Source of the DNA: Pseudomonas sp. 31-12
GTDB taxonomy: Bacteria > Pseudomonadota > Gammaproteobacteria > Pseudomonadales > Pseudomonadaceae
Direction: 5' to 3'
DNA length: 64,000 nucleotides
NCBI RefSeq assembly: GCF_003151075.1
Contig: NZ_CP029482.1
Span: 248,001-312,000, forward strand
A program made the translations under genes and the position numbers. Shown one piece after another: positions 43,930 through 54,584 of this stretch. The notes under the pieces were generated by a model that saw nothing but the letters and a program-made list of their open reading frames with translations, did not search any database and was not told the DNA's origin. The stretch's first letter is position 1, and each line of letters starts with the position of its first letter.

Positions 43930-44880
43930 ATGTCTGTGTTCACCCCGCTGGCTCGGCCCGAGCTGGAAACCTTTCTCGCCCCATACGGGCTCGGCCGCCT
44001 GCTTGATTTCCAGGGGATTGCCGCCGGAAGTGAAAACACCAATTTCTTCATCAGCCTGGAGCAGGGCGAATTTGTCCTGACCCTGGTTGAGCGCGGTCCG
44101 GTTCAAGAGATGCCGTTCTTCATCGAACTGCTCGACGTGCTGCATGACGCCGACCTGCCAGTGCCGTACGCGCTGCGCACCACCGACGGCGTTGCCTTAC
44201 GTGAGCTGGCCGGCAAACCGGCGCTGTTGCAACCACGCCTGGCCGGCAAGCACATCAAGCAAGCCAACGCGCAGCATTGCGCCCAAGTCGGCGAGTTGCT
44301 GGGCCATCTGCACCTGGCCACCCAGGCCAACATGATCAAGCGCAAAACCGATCGTGGTCTGGACTGGATGCTGGAGGAGGGCACTCAGTTGCTGTCGCAC
44401 CTGAATGCCGAGCAAAGCGATCTGCTGCAACGGGCACTGGACGAAATCACGCAGCAGAAGACAAAAATTCTGGCGTTGCCACGGGCCAACATCCACGCGG
44501 ATCTGTTCCGCGACAACGCGATGTTCGAAGGCACGCACCTGACCGGGTTGATCGATTTCTACAACGCGTGCTCGGGGCCGATGCTCTACGACGTGGCGAT
44601 TGCGTTGAATGACTGGTGTTCGGATGACGACGGACTGATCGACGGGCCGCGAGCACGAGCATTGCTTGGGGCTTATGCGGCGTTGCGGCCGTTCACGGCA
44701 GCCGAAGCCGAGTTGTGGCCGACCATGCTGCGCGTGGCGTGTGTGCGATTCTGGTTGTCACGGTTGATCGCCGCGGAGTCGTTCGCCGGGCAGGACGTGT
44801 TGATTCACGATCCGATGGAATTCCAGCAGCGGTTGGCGCAGCGGCAGAAGGTCAGTACGCCGCTACCGTTCGCCCTTTAA
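43930..44880 (+). CDS. thrB: Homoserine kinase (APH-fold type)
   Basis: This is a 316-residue kinase that phosphorylates homoserine in threonine synthesis. Unlike the E. coli enzyme it has the aminoglycoside-phosphotransferase/choline-kinase fold: GIAAGSENTNFFI near residue 32, the Brenner-type catalytic NIHADLFRDNAMF near 187 and GLIDFYNACSGP near 207. The frame is open upstream to 43858, but MSVFTPLARPEL matches the family start. It ends at a REP doublet. Confidence 0.95.
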   Translation: MSVFTPLARPELETFLAPYGLGRLLDFQGIAAGSENTNFFISLEQGEFVLTLVERGPVQEMPFFIELLDVLHDADLPVPYALRTTDGVALRELAGKPALLQPRLAGKHIKQANAQHCAQVGELLGHLHLATQANMIKRKTDRGLDWMLEEGTQLLSHLNAEQSDLLQRALDEITQQKTKILALPRANIHADLFRDNAMFEGTHLTGLIDFYNACSGPMLYDVAIALNDWCSDDDGLIDGPRARALLGAYAALRPFTAAEAELWPTMLRVACVRFWLSRLIAAESFAGQDVLIHDPMEFQQRLAQRQKVSTPLPFAL

Positions 44881-44881
44881 A

Positions 44882-44995
44882 TTGTGGTGAGGGGGCTTGC
44901 CCCCGTCGGGCTGCGCAGCAGCCCCCAATTGATAGGTCAGATAGATCGCATGGGAGCGCTTCGCACTCCAACGGGGGCAAGCCCCCTCGCCACAA
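44882..44995. repeat. REP doublet, GTGGTGAGGGGGCTTGCCCCC variant
   Basis: TTGTGGTGAGGGGGCTTGCC is mirrored by GGCAAGCCCCCTCGCCACAA with one difference (GTGA versus GCGA). It lies between the convergent ends of thrB and znuA. Confidence 0.82.
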
Positions 44996-45007
44996 GTGTT
45001 GTGTCGG

Positions 45008-45937
45008 TTACAACGACTCCAGACACCCCGCCAAATCATTTCCCAATTTCTCCAGCACCTGCTCATACCCCTGGGCAGTCGCCGGTGTGTACCCGCCCAA
45101 CGCATCCAGTTCCGCCAATTTCACCGGCAAACCCGCCACCAGCGTTTCCGCCAGGCGCGGACGCAACGGCGGCTCACTGAACACACACGTCTTGCCGACT
45201 TCCTGCAAGCGCGTGCGCATCGCCGCGACATGCTGAGCGCCGGGCTGGACTTCGGCGGCGACGCTGAATACGCCGGCGTGTTTCAGGCCGTAAGCATCTT
45301 CGAAGTAGTCGAAAGCCTCGTGGAACACGAAGTAAGGTTTGCCCGCGATGCCGGCCAATCGCGCTTTCAAGCGCAGATCCAATGCATCCAGGCGCTCATC
45401 AAAGGCTTTGAGATTGCTCTGATAACGCGCCGCATTGGCTGGATCGGCGGCACTCAGATCAGAAGCCATTTTGCTGGCAATTACACGGGCGTTCACCGGC
45501 GTTAACCACAAATGCGCGTCAAGACTGCCCGGGCGATGATCGTGATCATGTTCATCGGCTTCTTCCGCGTGGGAATGGCTGTCTTCGGCAAACCGGCGCA
45601 GTTTCAGCCCCGGCAGATCCTGAATCGCGACGCTCGGCAGCGTACGACCGTTCAGCACACGAGGCAGGAAACCTTCCATGTCCGGACCGATCCAGTAAAC
45701 CAGGTCCACCGATTGCACCTTCCGTACGTCGGAAGGGCGCAAGGCATAGTTATGCGGTGAAGCACCCGGTGGCAGCAGCACTTCCGGAATCGCCACGCCG
45801 TCCTGCACCGCAGCGGCTATCAGCTGAAGCGGCTTGATGCTGGTAAGGACTTTGACGTTGGCGTGAGCTGAGCCAATGAACAGAAAACTTGCGGCAAATG
45901 CGACAAAGATAGAAAAAAGTCGGGACACGATGACCAC
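45008..45937 (-). CDS. znuA: Zinc ABC transporter substrate-binding protein ZnuA
   Basis: This is a 309-residue periplasmic zinc-binding protein. A signal peptide ends AHA near residue 26. KPLQLIAAAVQDG, GASPHNYALRPSD with one zinc histidine, and LDAHLWLTP with another are typical. A His/Asp-rich loop, HSHAEEADEHDHDH, lies near residue 120, and a further histidine is in VFHEAFDYFE. Start codons are GTG at 45937 or 45928; the choice is uncertain. It is divergent from zur across a short gap holding a candidate Zur box. Confidence 0.95.
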   Translation of the reverse strand: MVIVSRLFSIFVAFAASFLFIGSAHANVKVLTSIKPLQLIAAAVQDGVAIPEVLLPPGASPHNYALRPSDVRKVQSVDLVYWIGPDMEGFLPRVLNGRTLPSVAIQDLPGLKLRRFAEDSHSHAEEADEHDHDHRPGSLDAHLWLTPVNARVIASKMASDLSAADPANAARYQSNLKAFDERLDALDLRLKARLAGIAGKPYFVFHEAFDYFEDAYGLKHAGVFSVAAEVQPGAQHVAAMRTRLQEVGKTCVFSEPPLRPRLAETLVAGLPVKLAELDALGGYTPATAQGYEQVLEKLGNDLAGCLESL

Positions 45938-45955
45938 TCGAAGAGGCGAGAACGG

Positions 45956-45968
45956 GTAACATAATAAC
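45956..45968. promoter_or_regulatory. Candidate Zur-binding site between znuA and zur
   Basis: GTAACATAATAAC, or GTTATTATGTTAC on the minus strand, agrees with a GTTATAATATAAC-type Zur box at 10 of 13 positions. It lies 18 bp upstream of znuA and 26 bp upstream of zur. Binding would allow zinc-dependent repression of both directions. Confidence 0.65.
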
Positions 45969-45994
45969 GTCTCTCACAAAACTCGTCGCCGCTC

Positions 45995-46477
45995 ATGCCT
46001 AAAACACCGATTGCCAGCCGTCCCCACGACCACTCTCATTGCGTGCACAGCGCTCTGTCGGAGGCCGATGCCTTGTGCGCACGTCAAGGCCTGCGCCTGA
46101 CCGCCTTGCGTCGGCGGGTGCTGGAACTGGTGTGGCAAAGCCACAAGCCGCTGGGTGCCTACGACATTCTCGCGGTACTCAGCGAGCAGGACGGCCGCCG
46201 CGCCGCGCCGCCAACCGTGTACCGCGCACTGGATTTCCTGCTGGAAAACGGCCTCGTCCACCGCATCTCCTCGCTGAACGCCTTCGTCGGCTGTAATCAC
46301 CCGGAGCATGCCCACCAGGGCCAGTTCCTGATTTGCCGCGAATGCCACGCCGCCATCGAACTCGAACAGAAGTCCATCAGCGACGCGATCATCAGCAGCG
46401 CCAAGGACGTCGGTTTCGTCGTCGAAAGCCAGACGGTTGAAGTGGTCGGCATCTGTTCGGGTTGCCAGGGGGCTTGA
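45995..46477 (+). CDS. zur: Zinc uptake regulator Zur (Fur family)
   Basis: This is a 160-residue repressor. The winged-helix DNA-binding part includes [16 protein letters not shown] near residue 33 and [19 protein letters not shown] near 73. The dimerisation domain has structural zinc cysteines in CRECH near 115 and CSGCQG at the end, and regulatory histidines in CNHPEHAHQ near 100. It is first in the zur-znuC-znuB operon; znuC overlaps by one base (TGATG). Confidence 0.95.
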   Translation: MPKTPIASRPHDHSHCVHSALSEADALCARQGLRLTALRRRVLELVWQSHKPLGAYDILAVLSEQDGRRAAPPTVYRALDFLLENGLVHRISSLNAFVGCNHPEHAHQGQFLICRECHAAIELEQKSISDAIISSAKDVGFVVESQTVEVVGICSGCQGA

Positions 46478-47262
46478 TGAGCAATGCGCTGATCCGCCTC
46501 GAGCAGGTTGCCGTCACCTTTGCCGGGCAAAACGTGCTGGATAACATCGAACTGAGTGTCGAGCCGGGGCAGATCGTCACCCTGATCGGCCCGAACGGCG
46601 CGGGCAAAACCACGCTGGTGCGCGCCGTGCTCGGTCTGTTGAAGCCGGACAGCGGCAGCGTCTGGCGCAAGCCGAAACTGCGGGTCGGTTACATGCCGCA
46701 GAAACTTCACGTCGATCCGACGCTGCCGCTTTCAGTGCTGCGCTTCTTGCGCCTGGTGCCGGGTGTGGACCGCCCCAGGGCCTTGGCGGCACTCAAGGAA
46801 GTCGGCGCCGAACAGGTGATCGACAGCCCGGTGCAAAGTGTTTCTGGTGGCGAAATGCAGCGCGTGCTGCTGGCTCGGGCCTTGTTGCGCGAGCCGGAAC
46901 TGCTGGTGCTCGACGAGCCGGTGCAAGGCGTCGATGTGGCCGGCCAGGCCGAGCTCTACAGTCTGATCACGCGACTGCGCGACCGTCACGGCTGCGGCGT
47001 ATTGATGGTTTCCCACGATTTGCATCTGGTCATGAGCACCACCGACCAGGTGGTTTGCCTGAATCGTCATGTCTGCTGCTCCGGGCACCCGGAACAGGTC
47101 AGCGGCGATCCGGCTTTCGTCGAGCTGTTCGGAAAGAACGCACAAAGCCTGGCGATTTATCACCACCACCACGACCACGCCCATGACCTGCATGGTTCGG
47201 TGGTCAGCGCGGCCCCGACGGCCCAACCCCATGTCCATGGAGATAGCTGCAAGCATGGCTGA
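46477..47262 (+). CDS. znuC: Zinc ABC transporter ATP-binding protein ZnuC
   Basis: This is a 261-residue ATPase. Walker A is [10 protein letters not shown] near residue 36, the signature [15 protein letters not shown] near 122 and Walker [13 protein letters not shown] near 145. A C-terminal His-rich tail ([13 protein letters not shown]) is typical of ZnuC and may sense zinc. The ATG overlaps the zur stop by one base. znuB overlaps its end by 8 bp. Confidence 0.96.
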   Translation: MSNALIRLEQVAVTFAGQNVLDNIELSVEPGQIVTLIGPNGAGKTTLVRAVLGLLKPDSGSVWRKPKLRVGYMPQKLHVDPTLPLSVLRFLRLVPGVDRPRALAALKEVGAEQVIDSPVQSVSGGEMQRVLLARALLREPELLVLDEPVQGVDVAGQAELYSLITRLRDRHGCGVLMVSHDLHLVMSTTDQVVCLNRHVCCSGHPEQVSGDPAFVELFGKNAQSLAIYHHHHDHAHDLHGSVVSAAPTAQPHVHGDSCKHG

Positions 47263-48043
47263 TTTTCTGCTCTACGCCCTGCTTGCAGGTCTGGCTTTGG
47301 CATTGGTCGCAGGACCGCTGGGTTCATTTGTGGTCTGGCGGCGCATGGCTTATTTCGGCGACACCTTGTCCCACGCGGCCTTGCTTGGCGTCGCGTTGGG
47401 CTTTCTGCTGGATGTCAGCCCGACCGTGGCCGTCACCGTCGGTTGTTTGCTGTTGGCGGTGCTGCTGGTGACGTTGCAGCAGCGTCAGCCGCTGGCGTCC
47501 GACACGCTTTTGGGAATTCTCGCACCGAGCACGCTCTCTCTGGGCTTGGTCGTACTAAGCTTCATGCACGAAGTACGGATCGACCTGATGGCGTATCTGT
47601 TCGGCGACTTGCTGGCGATCAGCCCGACCGACCTGGCCTGGATCCTCGGCGGCAGCGCTGCCGTTCTGGCCTTGCTGGTGACGTTGTGGCGGCCATTGCT
47701 GGCGATCACGGTGCATGAAGAACTGGCCAGGGTGGAAGGTTTGCCCGTGCCGGCACTGCGCCTGACCCTGATGTTGCTGATCGCTGTGGTGATCGCTGTG
47801 GCGATGAAAATCGTCGGTGTGTTGCTGATTACTTCGCTGTTGATCATTCCGGCGGCTGCGGCACAACGTCACGCCCGCTCGCCGGAGCAGATGGCGCTGG
47901 GCGCGAGCCTGCTGGGCATGCTCGCGGTCTGTGGCGGGCTGGCGCTTTCATGGTTCAAGGACACCCCGGCGGGACCCTCGATTGTTGTGACGGCCGCCGC
48001 ACTGTTTCTGCTGAGTTTTGTCCTGCCCCGTCGAGGGGTGTAG
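47255..48043 (+). CDS. znuB: Zinc ABC transporter permease ZnuB
   Basis: This is a 262-residue permease with about eight helices. [20 protein letters not shown] near residue 29 is the coupling segment of the ABC-3 family. [14 protein letters not shown] lies near 110. The ATG at 47255 is preferred over an upstream in-frame codon, because [12 protein letters not shown] is the conserved N-terminus. It completes the zinc importer with ZnuA and ZnuC. Confidence 0.95.
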   Translation: MADFLLYALLAGLALALVAGPLGSFVVWRRMAYFGDTLSHAALLGVALGFLLDVSPTVAVTVGCLLLAVLLVTLQQRQPLASDTLLGILAPSTLSLGLVVLSFMHEVRIDLMAYLFGDLLAISPTDLAWILGGSAAVLALLVTLWRPLLAITVHEELARVEGLPVPALRLTLMLLIAVVIAVAMKIVGVLLITSLLIIPAAAAQRHARSPEQMALGASLLGMLAVCGGLALSWFKDTPAGPSIVVTAAALFLLSFVLPRRGV

Positions 48044-48080
48044 ACTTGCTCGTTTTTTGCGCAAATAGAGAGTCGCAGGA

Positions 48081-48797
48081 ATGAAGCTGTCAGCCTCCCG
48101 TTATCTGCTCCTTGTCGCATTTTCGCTGCTACTGGGCGCTTGCCAAAGCACGCCATCGGCCACCACTGAGGCGACCGATGCACGGGCCACGGCCATCGCG
48201 CAGCTGGAACAAAACCTGGCCAGCAGCGAGCTGGCCACCGCCGAGGATCAATTGGCAACCTTGCAGGCCCAGTCGCCCGACGATCCATCCCTTGTGCAAT
48301 ATCAGCGGCAATTGGCCGAAGCCTATCTGCGCCGCAGCCAGATCGTGCTGCAAAAGGGCGATGTGAATGCGGCCGCCACGGCGCTGGCCCGGGCTCGGGC
48401 GTTGATGCCAAAGGCCCCGGCGCTGACGGGTGGGCTCAACAACGCTATCGTCGATGCCCGCAAAGCCGAGCTGGACAGGGCCGAAGCGGCGCTCTTGGCT
48501 GCCGAGGCCAAACCGCAGGCGAAAGTGATCGATCCAACCGCCGAAAGCACCACGGTTGCGTTGAACCTCACCGATATGACCAAGCTTCGCCGACAACTGG
48601 ATGCGATCGCCGCTGATGTGGTGAATTATCAATGTGACGTGAGCATTCAGGCGCCACGCACGCAGGATTACCCTTGGTTGGCCACATTGCTGACCAAGCG
48701 GGTGAAGAAGCTGGATTCGGATTTTGATCTGAATCTGCAGAAGCAGATCCTGCGCAACGTTCCGGCTCAGATGGTCTTGAGTCCGCGTAAACCTTAA
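48081..48797 (+). CDS. Conserved lipoprotein with helical-repeat character
   Basis: This is a 238-residue protein. The signal sequence ends in the lipobox LLLGAC near residue 20. The mature part is alanine-rich and helical, with TPR-like spacing (about 30-130). The C-terminal region reads LTDMTKLRRQLDAIAADVVN. It follows znuB, and PAO1 has a similar gene between znuB and metN. Function is unknown. Confidence 0.8.
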   Translation: MKLSASRYLLLVAFSLLLGACQSTPSATTEATDARATAIAQLEQNLASSELATAEDQLATLQAQSPDDPSLVQYQRQLAEAYLRRSQIVLQKGDVNAAATALARARALMPKAPALTGGLNNAIVDARKAELDRAEAALLAAEAKPQAKVIDPTAESTTVALNLTDMTKLRRQLDAIAADVVNYQCDVSIQAPRTQDYPWLATLLTKRVKKLDSDFDLNLQKQILRNVPAQMVLSPRKP

Positions 48798-48800
48798 AAA

Positions 48801-48892
48801 GCATCGCGGGCAAGCCCGCTCCCACAGGATTTGGGATTGATCACAGATGTGTGATCACCCCTATCCTTGTGGGAGCGGGCTTGCCCGCGATA
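48801..48892. repeat. REP doublet (GTGGGAGCGGGC type)
   Basis: CATCGCGGGCAAGCCCGCTC and its inverse enclose about 45 bp, between the convergent lipoprotein gene and katE. Confidence 0.85.
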
Positions 48893-48917
48893 GCGTCCTT
48901 GCTATCGATACAAAAGC

Positions 48918-51056
48918 TTAAGCCGGAATCGCCTTGGCCTTAGGCTCCCGATCCCAAACCCGATGCTGCCCGATCACCGCAAAGAACGGTTTGATCAACT
49001 TGGCATCTGCTCCGATGATCAACCCCGCATCCACCTCAAGCTTCAACACATCCAGCAACTGCTTCGCCTCGCCATGCAGCGCAATCGCCTTCAAGTGCTT
49101 ATATGCCTCCAACAGGTAATGCAGCGCCACGCCATCGCCGCTCAACGCCTTGATCGACGCCGCGCCACCGGGCACAAACACCGCATCGAATGCCACCGAA
49201 GGCAAGCCTTCCATCGAAGCGTCCACCGGCAGAGTTTTGCCATCGGCGGTGGTCACAGGCGCGGAAGTCGGGCCGAGCAACTTGGCGTGCGCGCCCTCGG
49301 CCTTCAGCGCCTTCTTCATTGCATCAATCGCAGCACCATCGACTCCGTTGGCCGCCAGAATCGCCACTTTCCGGGTTTTGATATCCGCCGGAAGCAGGTT
49401 GGCCTGGCTCAATGCCGGCGAGCGGTCCAGGGAAGTTTTACGCACGTCGACGGTGCCAGCCTTCGGCGCTGGCAAGCCGAGGTTCTGCGCCACACGTTTG
49501 GCCAGTTCCAGGTCGATATTGGCCAGGATCTCATTCACTTGACGCGCACGGATGAACTCACGCTCAACCTTGCCCAGCTCAAAGCTGTAGGCTGAGATGA
49601 TGTGTTCCTGCTCGTGCTTGCTCATGCTGTGGAAAAACAGCCGTGCCTGGGAGAAATGATCGCTGAACGACTCGCTACGCTGGCGAATTTTGTTGGCGTC
49701 GATACGCTCAGGGTAGCTCTCGAATCCACCGTCCTGCGCAGCGGGCGGCGTTTCTTTCGGCCAGCCGCCATCGATGGAATTCGGTTCGTAGGACGCGCGC
49801 CCCTTGTCGATTGTGGTGCGATGCAACGCATCCCGTTGGCCGTTATGGAACGGTGCTACGGGACGGTTGATCGGGATCTCGTGAAAGTTCGGCCCGCCCA
49901 GTCGGCTGATCTGCGTATCGGTGTAGGAAAACAGTCGACCCTGCAGCAAAGGATCGTTGGAGAAGTCGATGCCCGGCACGATATGGCCCGGGCAGAACGC
50001 TACCTGCTCGGTTTCGGCGAAGAAGTTGTCGGGGTTGCGGTTGAGGGTCATTTTGCCCAACGGGGTGATCGGTACCAGCTCTTCCGGGATCAGTTTGGTC
50101 GGGTCGAGGATATCGAAGTCGAAATTATGTTCGTTTTCTTCCTCGATGACCTGTACGCCCAACTCCCATTCCGGGTAGTCGCCCATCTCGATCGACTCCC
50201 AAAGATCGCGACGGTGAAAGTCGGTATCTTTGCCAGCGAGCTTCTGCGCTTCATCCCACACCAGCGAGCACGTGCCGGCAGTAGGGCGCCAATGGAATTT
50301 GACGAAGCGCGACTTACCTTCGGCGTTGATCAAGCGAAAGGTGTGCACGCCGAAACCTTGCATGCTGCGCAGGCTTTTCGGGATCGCCCGGTCGGACATG
50401 GCCCAGATCACCATGTGCGCGGATTCCGGCACCAACGAAACGAAGTCCCAAAAGGTGTCGTGAGCCGAGCCGCCGGTAGGGATTTCGTTATGTGGCTCCG
50501 GTTTTACCGCATGCACAAAGTCAGGGAACTTGATCGCGTCTTGAATGAAAAACACCGGCATGTTGTTGCCCACCAGGTCGAAGTTGCCTTCGTCGGTGAA
50601 GAACTTCACAGCGAAACCGCGTACGTCCCGCACGGTATCGCCCGACCCACGCGGGCCCTGTACCGTGGAAAATCGCACGAACACCGGGGTTTTCTTGCCC
50701 GGATCCTGTAGGAAACCGGCCTTGGTCAGTACCGAATGATTCTCGTAGGCTTGGAAGAATCCATGGGCGCCGGTACCGCGGGCGTGAACGATGCGCTCCG
50801 GGATTCGCTCATGGTCAAAGTGCGTGATTTTTTCACGCATGATGAAGTCTTCCAGCAGCGACGGCCCGCGAGCGCCCACCTTCAAGGTGTTCTGGTTGTC
50901 CGAAACCTTCACGCCCTGATTGGTGCGCAGGGCTTGCTCGGTGGCGTCGGAGCGGAATTTTTCCAGGCTTTCCAGCTTGGTATTGGTGTTGCCGCGGTCC
51001 AGGGTGTTGGTCCCGGCCAGGGCGCTTTTAGGTGCGGCAGGCTTCTTGGTACTCAT
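48918..51056 (-). CDS. katE: Large-subunit catalase HPII (clade II)
   Basis: This is a 712-residue monofunctional catalase. The N-terminal extension is followed by the catalytic His91 in ERIVHARG and a distal Asn in [13 protein letters not shown]. The heme-binding Tyr is in [14 protein letters not shown]. The C-terminal ~150 residues form the flavodoxin/DJ-1-like domain of clade II enzymes. GAGGAG precedes the ATG. Regulation by RpoS is typical but not visible here. It lies downstream of the toxin gene on the same strand. Confidence 0.96.
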   Translation of the reverse strand: MSTKKPAAPKSALAGTNTLDRGNTNTKLESLEKFRSDATEQALRTNQGVKVSDNQNTLKVGARGPSLLEDFIMREKITHFDHERIPERIVHARGTGAHGFFQAYENHSVLTKAGFLQDPGKKTPVFVRFSTVQGPRGSGDTVRDVRGFAVKFFTDEGNFDLVGNNMPVFFIQDAIKFPDFVHAVKPEPHNEIPTGGSAHDTFWDFVSLVPESAHMVIWAMSDRAIPKSLRSMQGFGVHTFRLINAEGKSRFVKFHWRPTAGTCSLVWDEAQKLAGKDTDFHRRDLWESIEMGDYPEWELGVQVIEEENEHNFDFDILDPTKLIPEELVPITPLGKMTLNRNPDNFFAETEQVAFCPGHIVPGIDFSNDPLLQGRLFSYTDTQISRLGGPNFHEIPINRPVAPFHNGQRDALHRTTIDKGRASYEPNSIDGGWPKETPPAAQDGGFESYPERIDANKIRQRSESFSDHFSQARLFFHSMSKHEQEHIISAYSFELGKVEREFIRARQVNEILANIDLELAKRVAQNLGLPAPKAGTVDVRKTSLDRSPALSQANLLPADIKTRKVAILAANGVDGAAIDAMKKALKAEGAHAKLLGPTSAPVTTADGKTLPVDASMEGLPSVAFDAVFVPGGAASIKALSGDGVALHYLLEAYKHLKAIALHGEAKQLLDVLKLEVDAGLIIGADAKLIKPFFAVIGQHRVWDREPKAKAIPA

Positions 51057-51256
51057 CAGTCTTAAACTCCTCGTTGCGATTTCGTCCTAGCCGGACTTGT
51101 GAGCAATGTTCCAGGCACGGGACCTGGCGGTTCGAGTTGCTTAATTAGTGACTGGCGAGGATTTCAGCCGTTCCTTTTTTCTGATCCCGGAATGCCAACC
51201 GGCGTACGACCAGGCACATTTTGGCGTGGCCGATTGACATTTCACATGGTCAGGAT
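51057..51256. other. katE upstream region
   Basis: There are 200 bp between the end of the toxin gene and katE. It includes the katE ribosome-binding site. I see no clear terminator or further gene. Confidence 0.5.
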
Positions 51257-53134
51257 CTAGATGCCATCTCGCAATATCTCAATTCGCCACCGTTGACGGG
51301 TATCAACACCTTGATACCTGTCCACCCACTCCGGACTGATCTGAGGCGAAGGTCCTAAATGGTTGGGCATGACGTCTTGGAAGGAAGGCGCCAATGGGTA
51401 GCTGGCCCAAGGGATGTTCAGTGGGTTGAACACGTTTTTTGGAGTGTTTTGAAAGTGCATCGAGCTGTCTGGAATGATTTTCAATTGACTGTTTTCGGCA
51501 TACAGGCGCCATTCGCGGTTGTACAGTGAATGAAGCCGATCCGCTTGCCATTCCCATTGTTGCCTGTTATCGAGCGCGCAACTATTGGTTATCAGTGCTC
51601 CATCAGTTTCGCGAACACTCAGGCATTGCTGTGTGGCTCTATTAACATAGCGGCTTTCGGAATCCAGGCCCCAAAGTTGCTGCGCATCCGAGGCGACACA
51701 CGACTCCAGGGTAGTACTGGAGTTGGCACTTCCAGAGATACATTTTCCGGTACTGTCCGCCGAACGAATCAGCACGGTCATCTCACGCGTCAAGAATGGG
51801 TTGCTCATATCCAGCTCGTACTTTTCCTCGGAGTTATAGATATCGGTATTCTGCTGTGACTTGACTTCGGTTCTTTCCCACCACCACTCAGTTCGATCCA
51901 GATCGTAGCCTCCCCCGACACTCACGGTTGCGAGACCTGTATAAGTCCCTGGCAATTCCCATAATGTATAAGACTCAAGCGATGCGGAACGCATCATGGG
52001 CGTCATTTTGTCTTCGGATAAAATGGGTGTAGTGCTGGTCAGTTGCTTTATCAATGCGCCCCTTAGCTTTGTGTCTATCGGAGCGGTCCATGTCACGCTG
52101 GAGCCATTTTGTGCCGCCAACAATGAATAGTCTTTGAAGTTGTAACTCATCATTTTAGTGTGTGCGTAATTTAGGCCGAAATTCACGTTGAACGGCGATT
52201 TTGCCGCATACGCGATATTGTCAGCTTTCGTTCCACCAAACTCGCCACCCAAGGTCCCGCCGATAGAAAGCCCAGTGGTTTTCGTTTCGGTGAAGCTGAA
52301 TTCGGTCCTTGAATCACTGGAAGGGGCGGACGCTACCAGCACGGGAGCTATTTGCTGAGCTGTCAGTTGATGGGTAAATCGATAGGCGTGAGGCAAATAG
52401 GCTCCCCAGAGATTCTGACCGCTACCACCTGGATCGAACCCGCCAATGGTTATCCCGTTTTTTGCAGAGCGCATCGTCGTCGGGGCAGTTTTTATGGAAA
52501 CAAACTTTTTATCCTGGCTTCGCTGAGCGCTCCGGATAATGTCGATATTCACAACGGATGTCATTTCGCGAGAGGGACTTTGGACATTAATATTGTAAGT
52601 CAGCTTTGGCATGCCTATAAACTGATCTTCCGGTGGGTCGCTCTTGAGGTTCAATTCCTTCACCCGCAACCATGCCACCTCCATAATATTCTCATCGTCG
52701 TAGCCTTCTAATCGGTAGACGTCGATATTTGAATTATTCAGGCGATGAAACAATGCATAGTCAAACGATCCGGAAATCCCGAAGACAGTGCTAACTTTTT
52801 TAGCTAGCTCGGGAGTATGGTTCTTCATTTTCAACAGCACCGGTATGCCTGCCCGGAAAACCGCTGTTGCTTTTTCGAGGATTTTTTCATCCTCGATCGA
52901 ATCAATATCCAGGTATGCCATGTTGGATTTGGAGTCGTCAACGGATAGGTTTAACTCATCCTGGCTTAGCGTTGTGATTGATTTTTGAATGCGCTGCGCG
53001 TCGTCGATATTTTTGCCTGAGAGCGGAGGCCCAAATACCATTAGCGTCTCCGTAGTTGTTGGCGGCGCCGCGATGGCTGCACTTATTAAATTAAGCGCAA
53101 CCACTCCAGCCAAAAGTGCTTTATGTTTCTTCAA
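51257..53134 (-). CDS. Secreted VCC/leukocidin-family beta-barrel pore-forming toxin with ricin-type lectin segment
   Basis: This is a 625-residue protein when started at TTG 53134, which follows AAAAGGA by eight bases and yields the signal peptide LKKHKALLAGVVALNLISAA. A longer TTG start at 53173 is possible. Residues about 25-180 resemble a pro-domain. Residues about 180-455 resemble the cytolysin domain, with an aromatic rim segment DRTEWWWERTEVK. From about 455 a ricin-type beta-trefoil has GKCISG, QCLSV and RQQWEWQ repeats, comparable with the lectin of Vibrio cholerae cytolysin. Base composition is visibly lower in G+C than its neighbours, suggesting acquisition. Target cell is unknown. 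Confidence 0.7.
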   Translation of the reverse strand: MKKHKALLAGVVALNLISAAIAAPPTTTETLMVFGPPLSGKNIDDAQRIQKSITTLSQDELNLSVDDSKSNMAYLDIDSIEDEKILEKATAVFRAGIPVLLKMKNHTPELAKKVSTVFGISGSFDYALFHRLNNSNIDVYRLEGYDDENIMEVAWLRVKELNLKSDPPEDQFIGMPKLTYNINVQSPSREMTSVVNIDIIRSAQRSQDKKFVSIKTAPTTMRSAKNGITIGGFDPGGSGQNLWGAYLPHAYRFTHQLTAQQIAPVLVASAPSSDSRTEFSFTETKTTGLSIGGTLGGEFGGTKADNIAYAAKSPFNVNFGLNYAHTKMMSYNFKDYSLLAAQNGSSVTWTAPIDTKLRGALIKQLTSTTPILSEDKMTPMMRSASLESYTLWELPGTYTGLATVSVGGGYDLDRTEWWWERTEVKSQQNTDIYNSEEKYELDMSNPFLTREMTVLIRSADSTGKCISGSANSSTTLESCVASDAQQLWGLDSESRYVNRATQQCLSVRETDGALITNSCALDNRQQWEWQADRLHSLYNREWRLYAENSQLKIIPDSSMHFQNTPKNVFNPLNIPWASYPLAPSFQDVMPNHLGPSPQISPEWVDRYQGVDTRQRWRIEILRDGI

Positions 53135-53576
53135 GTTATAAATCCTTTTATGGTTCCAATACAGGGTAATCAATTAGATCGCTGTTCAGTTGTTGAATTG
53201 AAGAGGTTTTAAAATAACAGGCGTAAAGGTTTATACAACTGAAAGTGCTACCGAAAAATGCAACAGAGCATGTGGTTGAAGTAATAAAACAATTAACTAT
53301 AAGTTATGTTAAAGCATGGTCTTTCCATCACTGCGGCGGTTTGGCGCAGACCTCAGGCGTTCCCCTCCTTGGAGAAAAAGGAGGTACCCAGTGATTACGA
53401 GGATCTCGACGTTTCACGGTGGTGTTTGCCGGGTTGTGCATCGACCTTTTATCGCGTTATTGCCAAATGGAAGGATGAAAGCGAAATAAATGCTAAGAAC
53501 CTCTATACAGACAGGCTAAAATGCGCGCCCGGCTAACCGCTGATCCTTTTCCAACGCGCCCCACAAGGTTCGCTAC
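53135..53576. other. Intergenic region between the toxin gene and metN
   Basis: This divergent 442-bp gap is AT-rich near the toxin start and normal near metN. A CTCCTT/AAGGAG hairpin lies near 53365-53383. A 76-codon frame at 53306-53536 has no recognisable features and was not accepted. The metN promoter probably lies near 53500-53530, where CTAAAAT resembles a -10 element. Confidence 0.45.
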
Positions 53577-54584
53577 GTGATCGAGTTTCAAAACGTCCAC
53601 AAAACCTACCGCGTCGCCGGTAAGGATATCCCCGCCCTGCACCCGACCAGTCTGACGATTGAGAACGGTCAGGTTTTCGGCCTGATCGGCCATTCCGGTG
53701 CGGGAAAAAGTACCCTGCTACGTCTGATCAATCGCCTGGAAGAGTCCAGCGGCGGCAAGATCATCGTCGACGGCGAAGAAGTCACGGCACTCGACGCCAA
53801 CAGTCTGCGACGCTTCCGCCAGCAGGTCGGGATGATTTTCCAGCACTTCAACCTGTTGGCATCCAAGACCGTGGCCGACAACGTCGCGCTGCCGCTGACC
53901 CTGGCCGGTGAGCTGTCGCGCAGTGAGATCGACCAGCGTGTCGCCGAGTTGCTGGCGCGGGTCGGCCTGTCCGACCACGCCAAAAAGTACCCGGCGCAGT
54001 TGTCCGGCGGCCAGAAGCAACGCGTCGGCATTGCCCGCGCCCTGGCGACCAAGCCGAAAATCCTTCTGTGCGACGAAGCCACCAGCGCCCTCGACCCGCA
54101 GACCACGGCGTCGGTCCTGCAATTGCTGGCCGAGATCAACCGCGAGCTGAAACTGACCATCGTCCTGATTACCCACGAGATGGACGTGATCCGCCGGGTT
54201 TGCGACCAGGTGGCAGTGATGGACGCGGGTGTGATCGTCGAGCAAGGTTCGGTGGCCGAGGTGTTTCTGCATCCCAAGCACCCGACCACCAAACGTTTCG
54301 TACAAGAAGACGAACAGATCGACGAAAGTGAACAGCGTGACGACTTCTCTCACGTGCCGGGCCGCATCGTGCGTCTGACGTTCCAGGGCGAAGCGACCTA
54401 CGCGCCGTTGCTGGGTACCGTCGCTCGGGAAACGGGTGTGGACTACAGCATCCTGGCCGGACGTATCGACCGCATCAAAGACATCCCCTACGGGCAATTG
54501 ACCCTGGCGGTTACCGGCGGCGACATGGAGGCGGCGTTTGCCCACTTCACCGCGGCTGACGTCCACATGGAGGTCCTGCGCTGA
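53577..54584 (+). CDS. metN: Methionine ABC transporter ATP-binding protein MetN
   Basis: This is a 335-residue ATPase. Walker A is [12 protein letters not shown] near residue 38, the signature [15 protein letters not shown] near 141 and Walker [13 protein letters not shown] near 161. The C-terminal NIL domain (about 255-335) binds methionine for trans-inhibition. The start is GTG at 53577 after AAGG. It is first in metN-metI-metQ, importing methionine. Confidence 0.96.
   Translation: MIEFQNVHKTYRVAGKDIPALHPTSLTIENGQVFGLIGHSGAGKSTLLRLINRLEESSGGKIIVDGEEVTALDANSLRRFRQQVGMIFQHFNLLASKTVADNVALPLTLAGELSRSEIDQRVAELLARVGLSDHAKKYPAQLSGGQKQRVGIARALATKPKILLCDEATSALDPQTTASVLQLLAEINRELKLTIVLITHEMDVIRRVCDQVAVMDAGVIVEQGSVAEVFLHPKHPTTKRFVQEDEQIDESEQRDDFSHVPGRIVRLTFQGEATYAPLLGTVARETGVDYSILAGRIDRIKDIPYGQLTLAVTGGDMEAAFAHFTAADVHMEVLR

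Noticed and set aside
53306..53536. 76-codon frame between the toxin and metN
   Set aside because: No ribosome-binding site, no recognisable domain, and composition like a random frame in an intergenic region.
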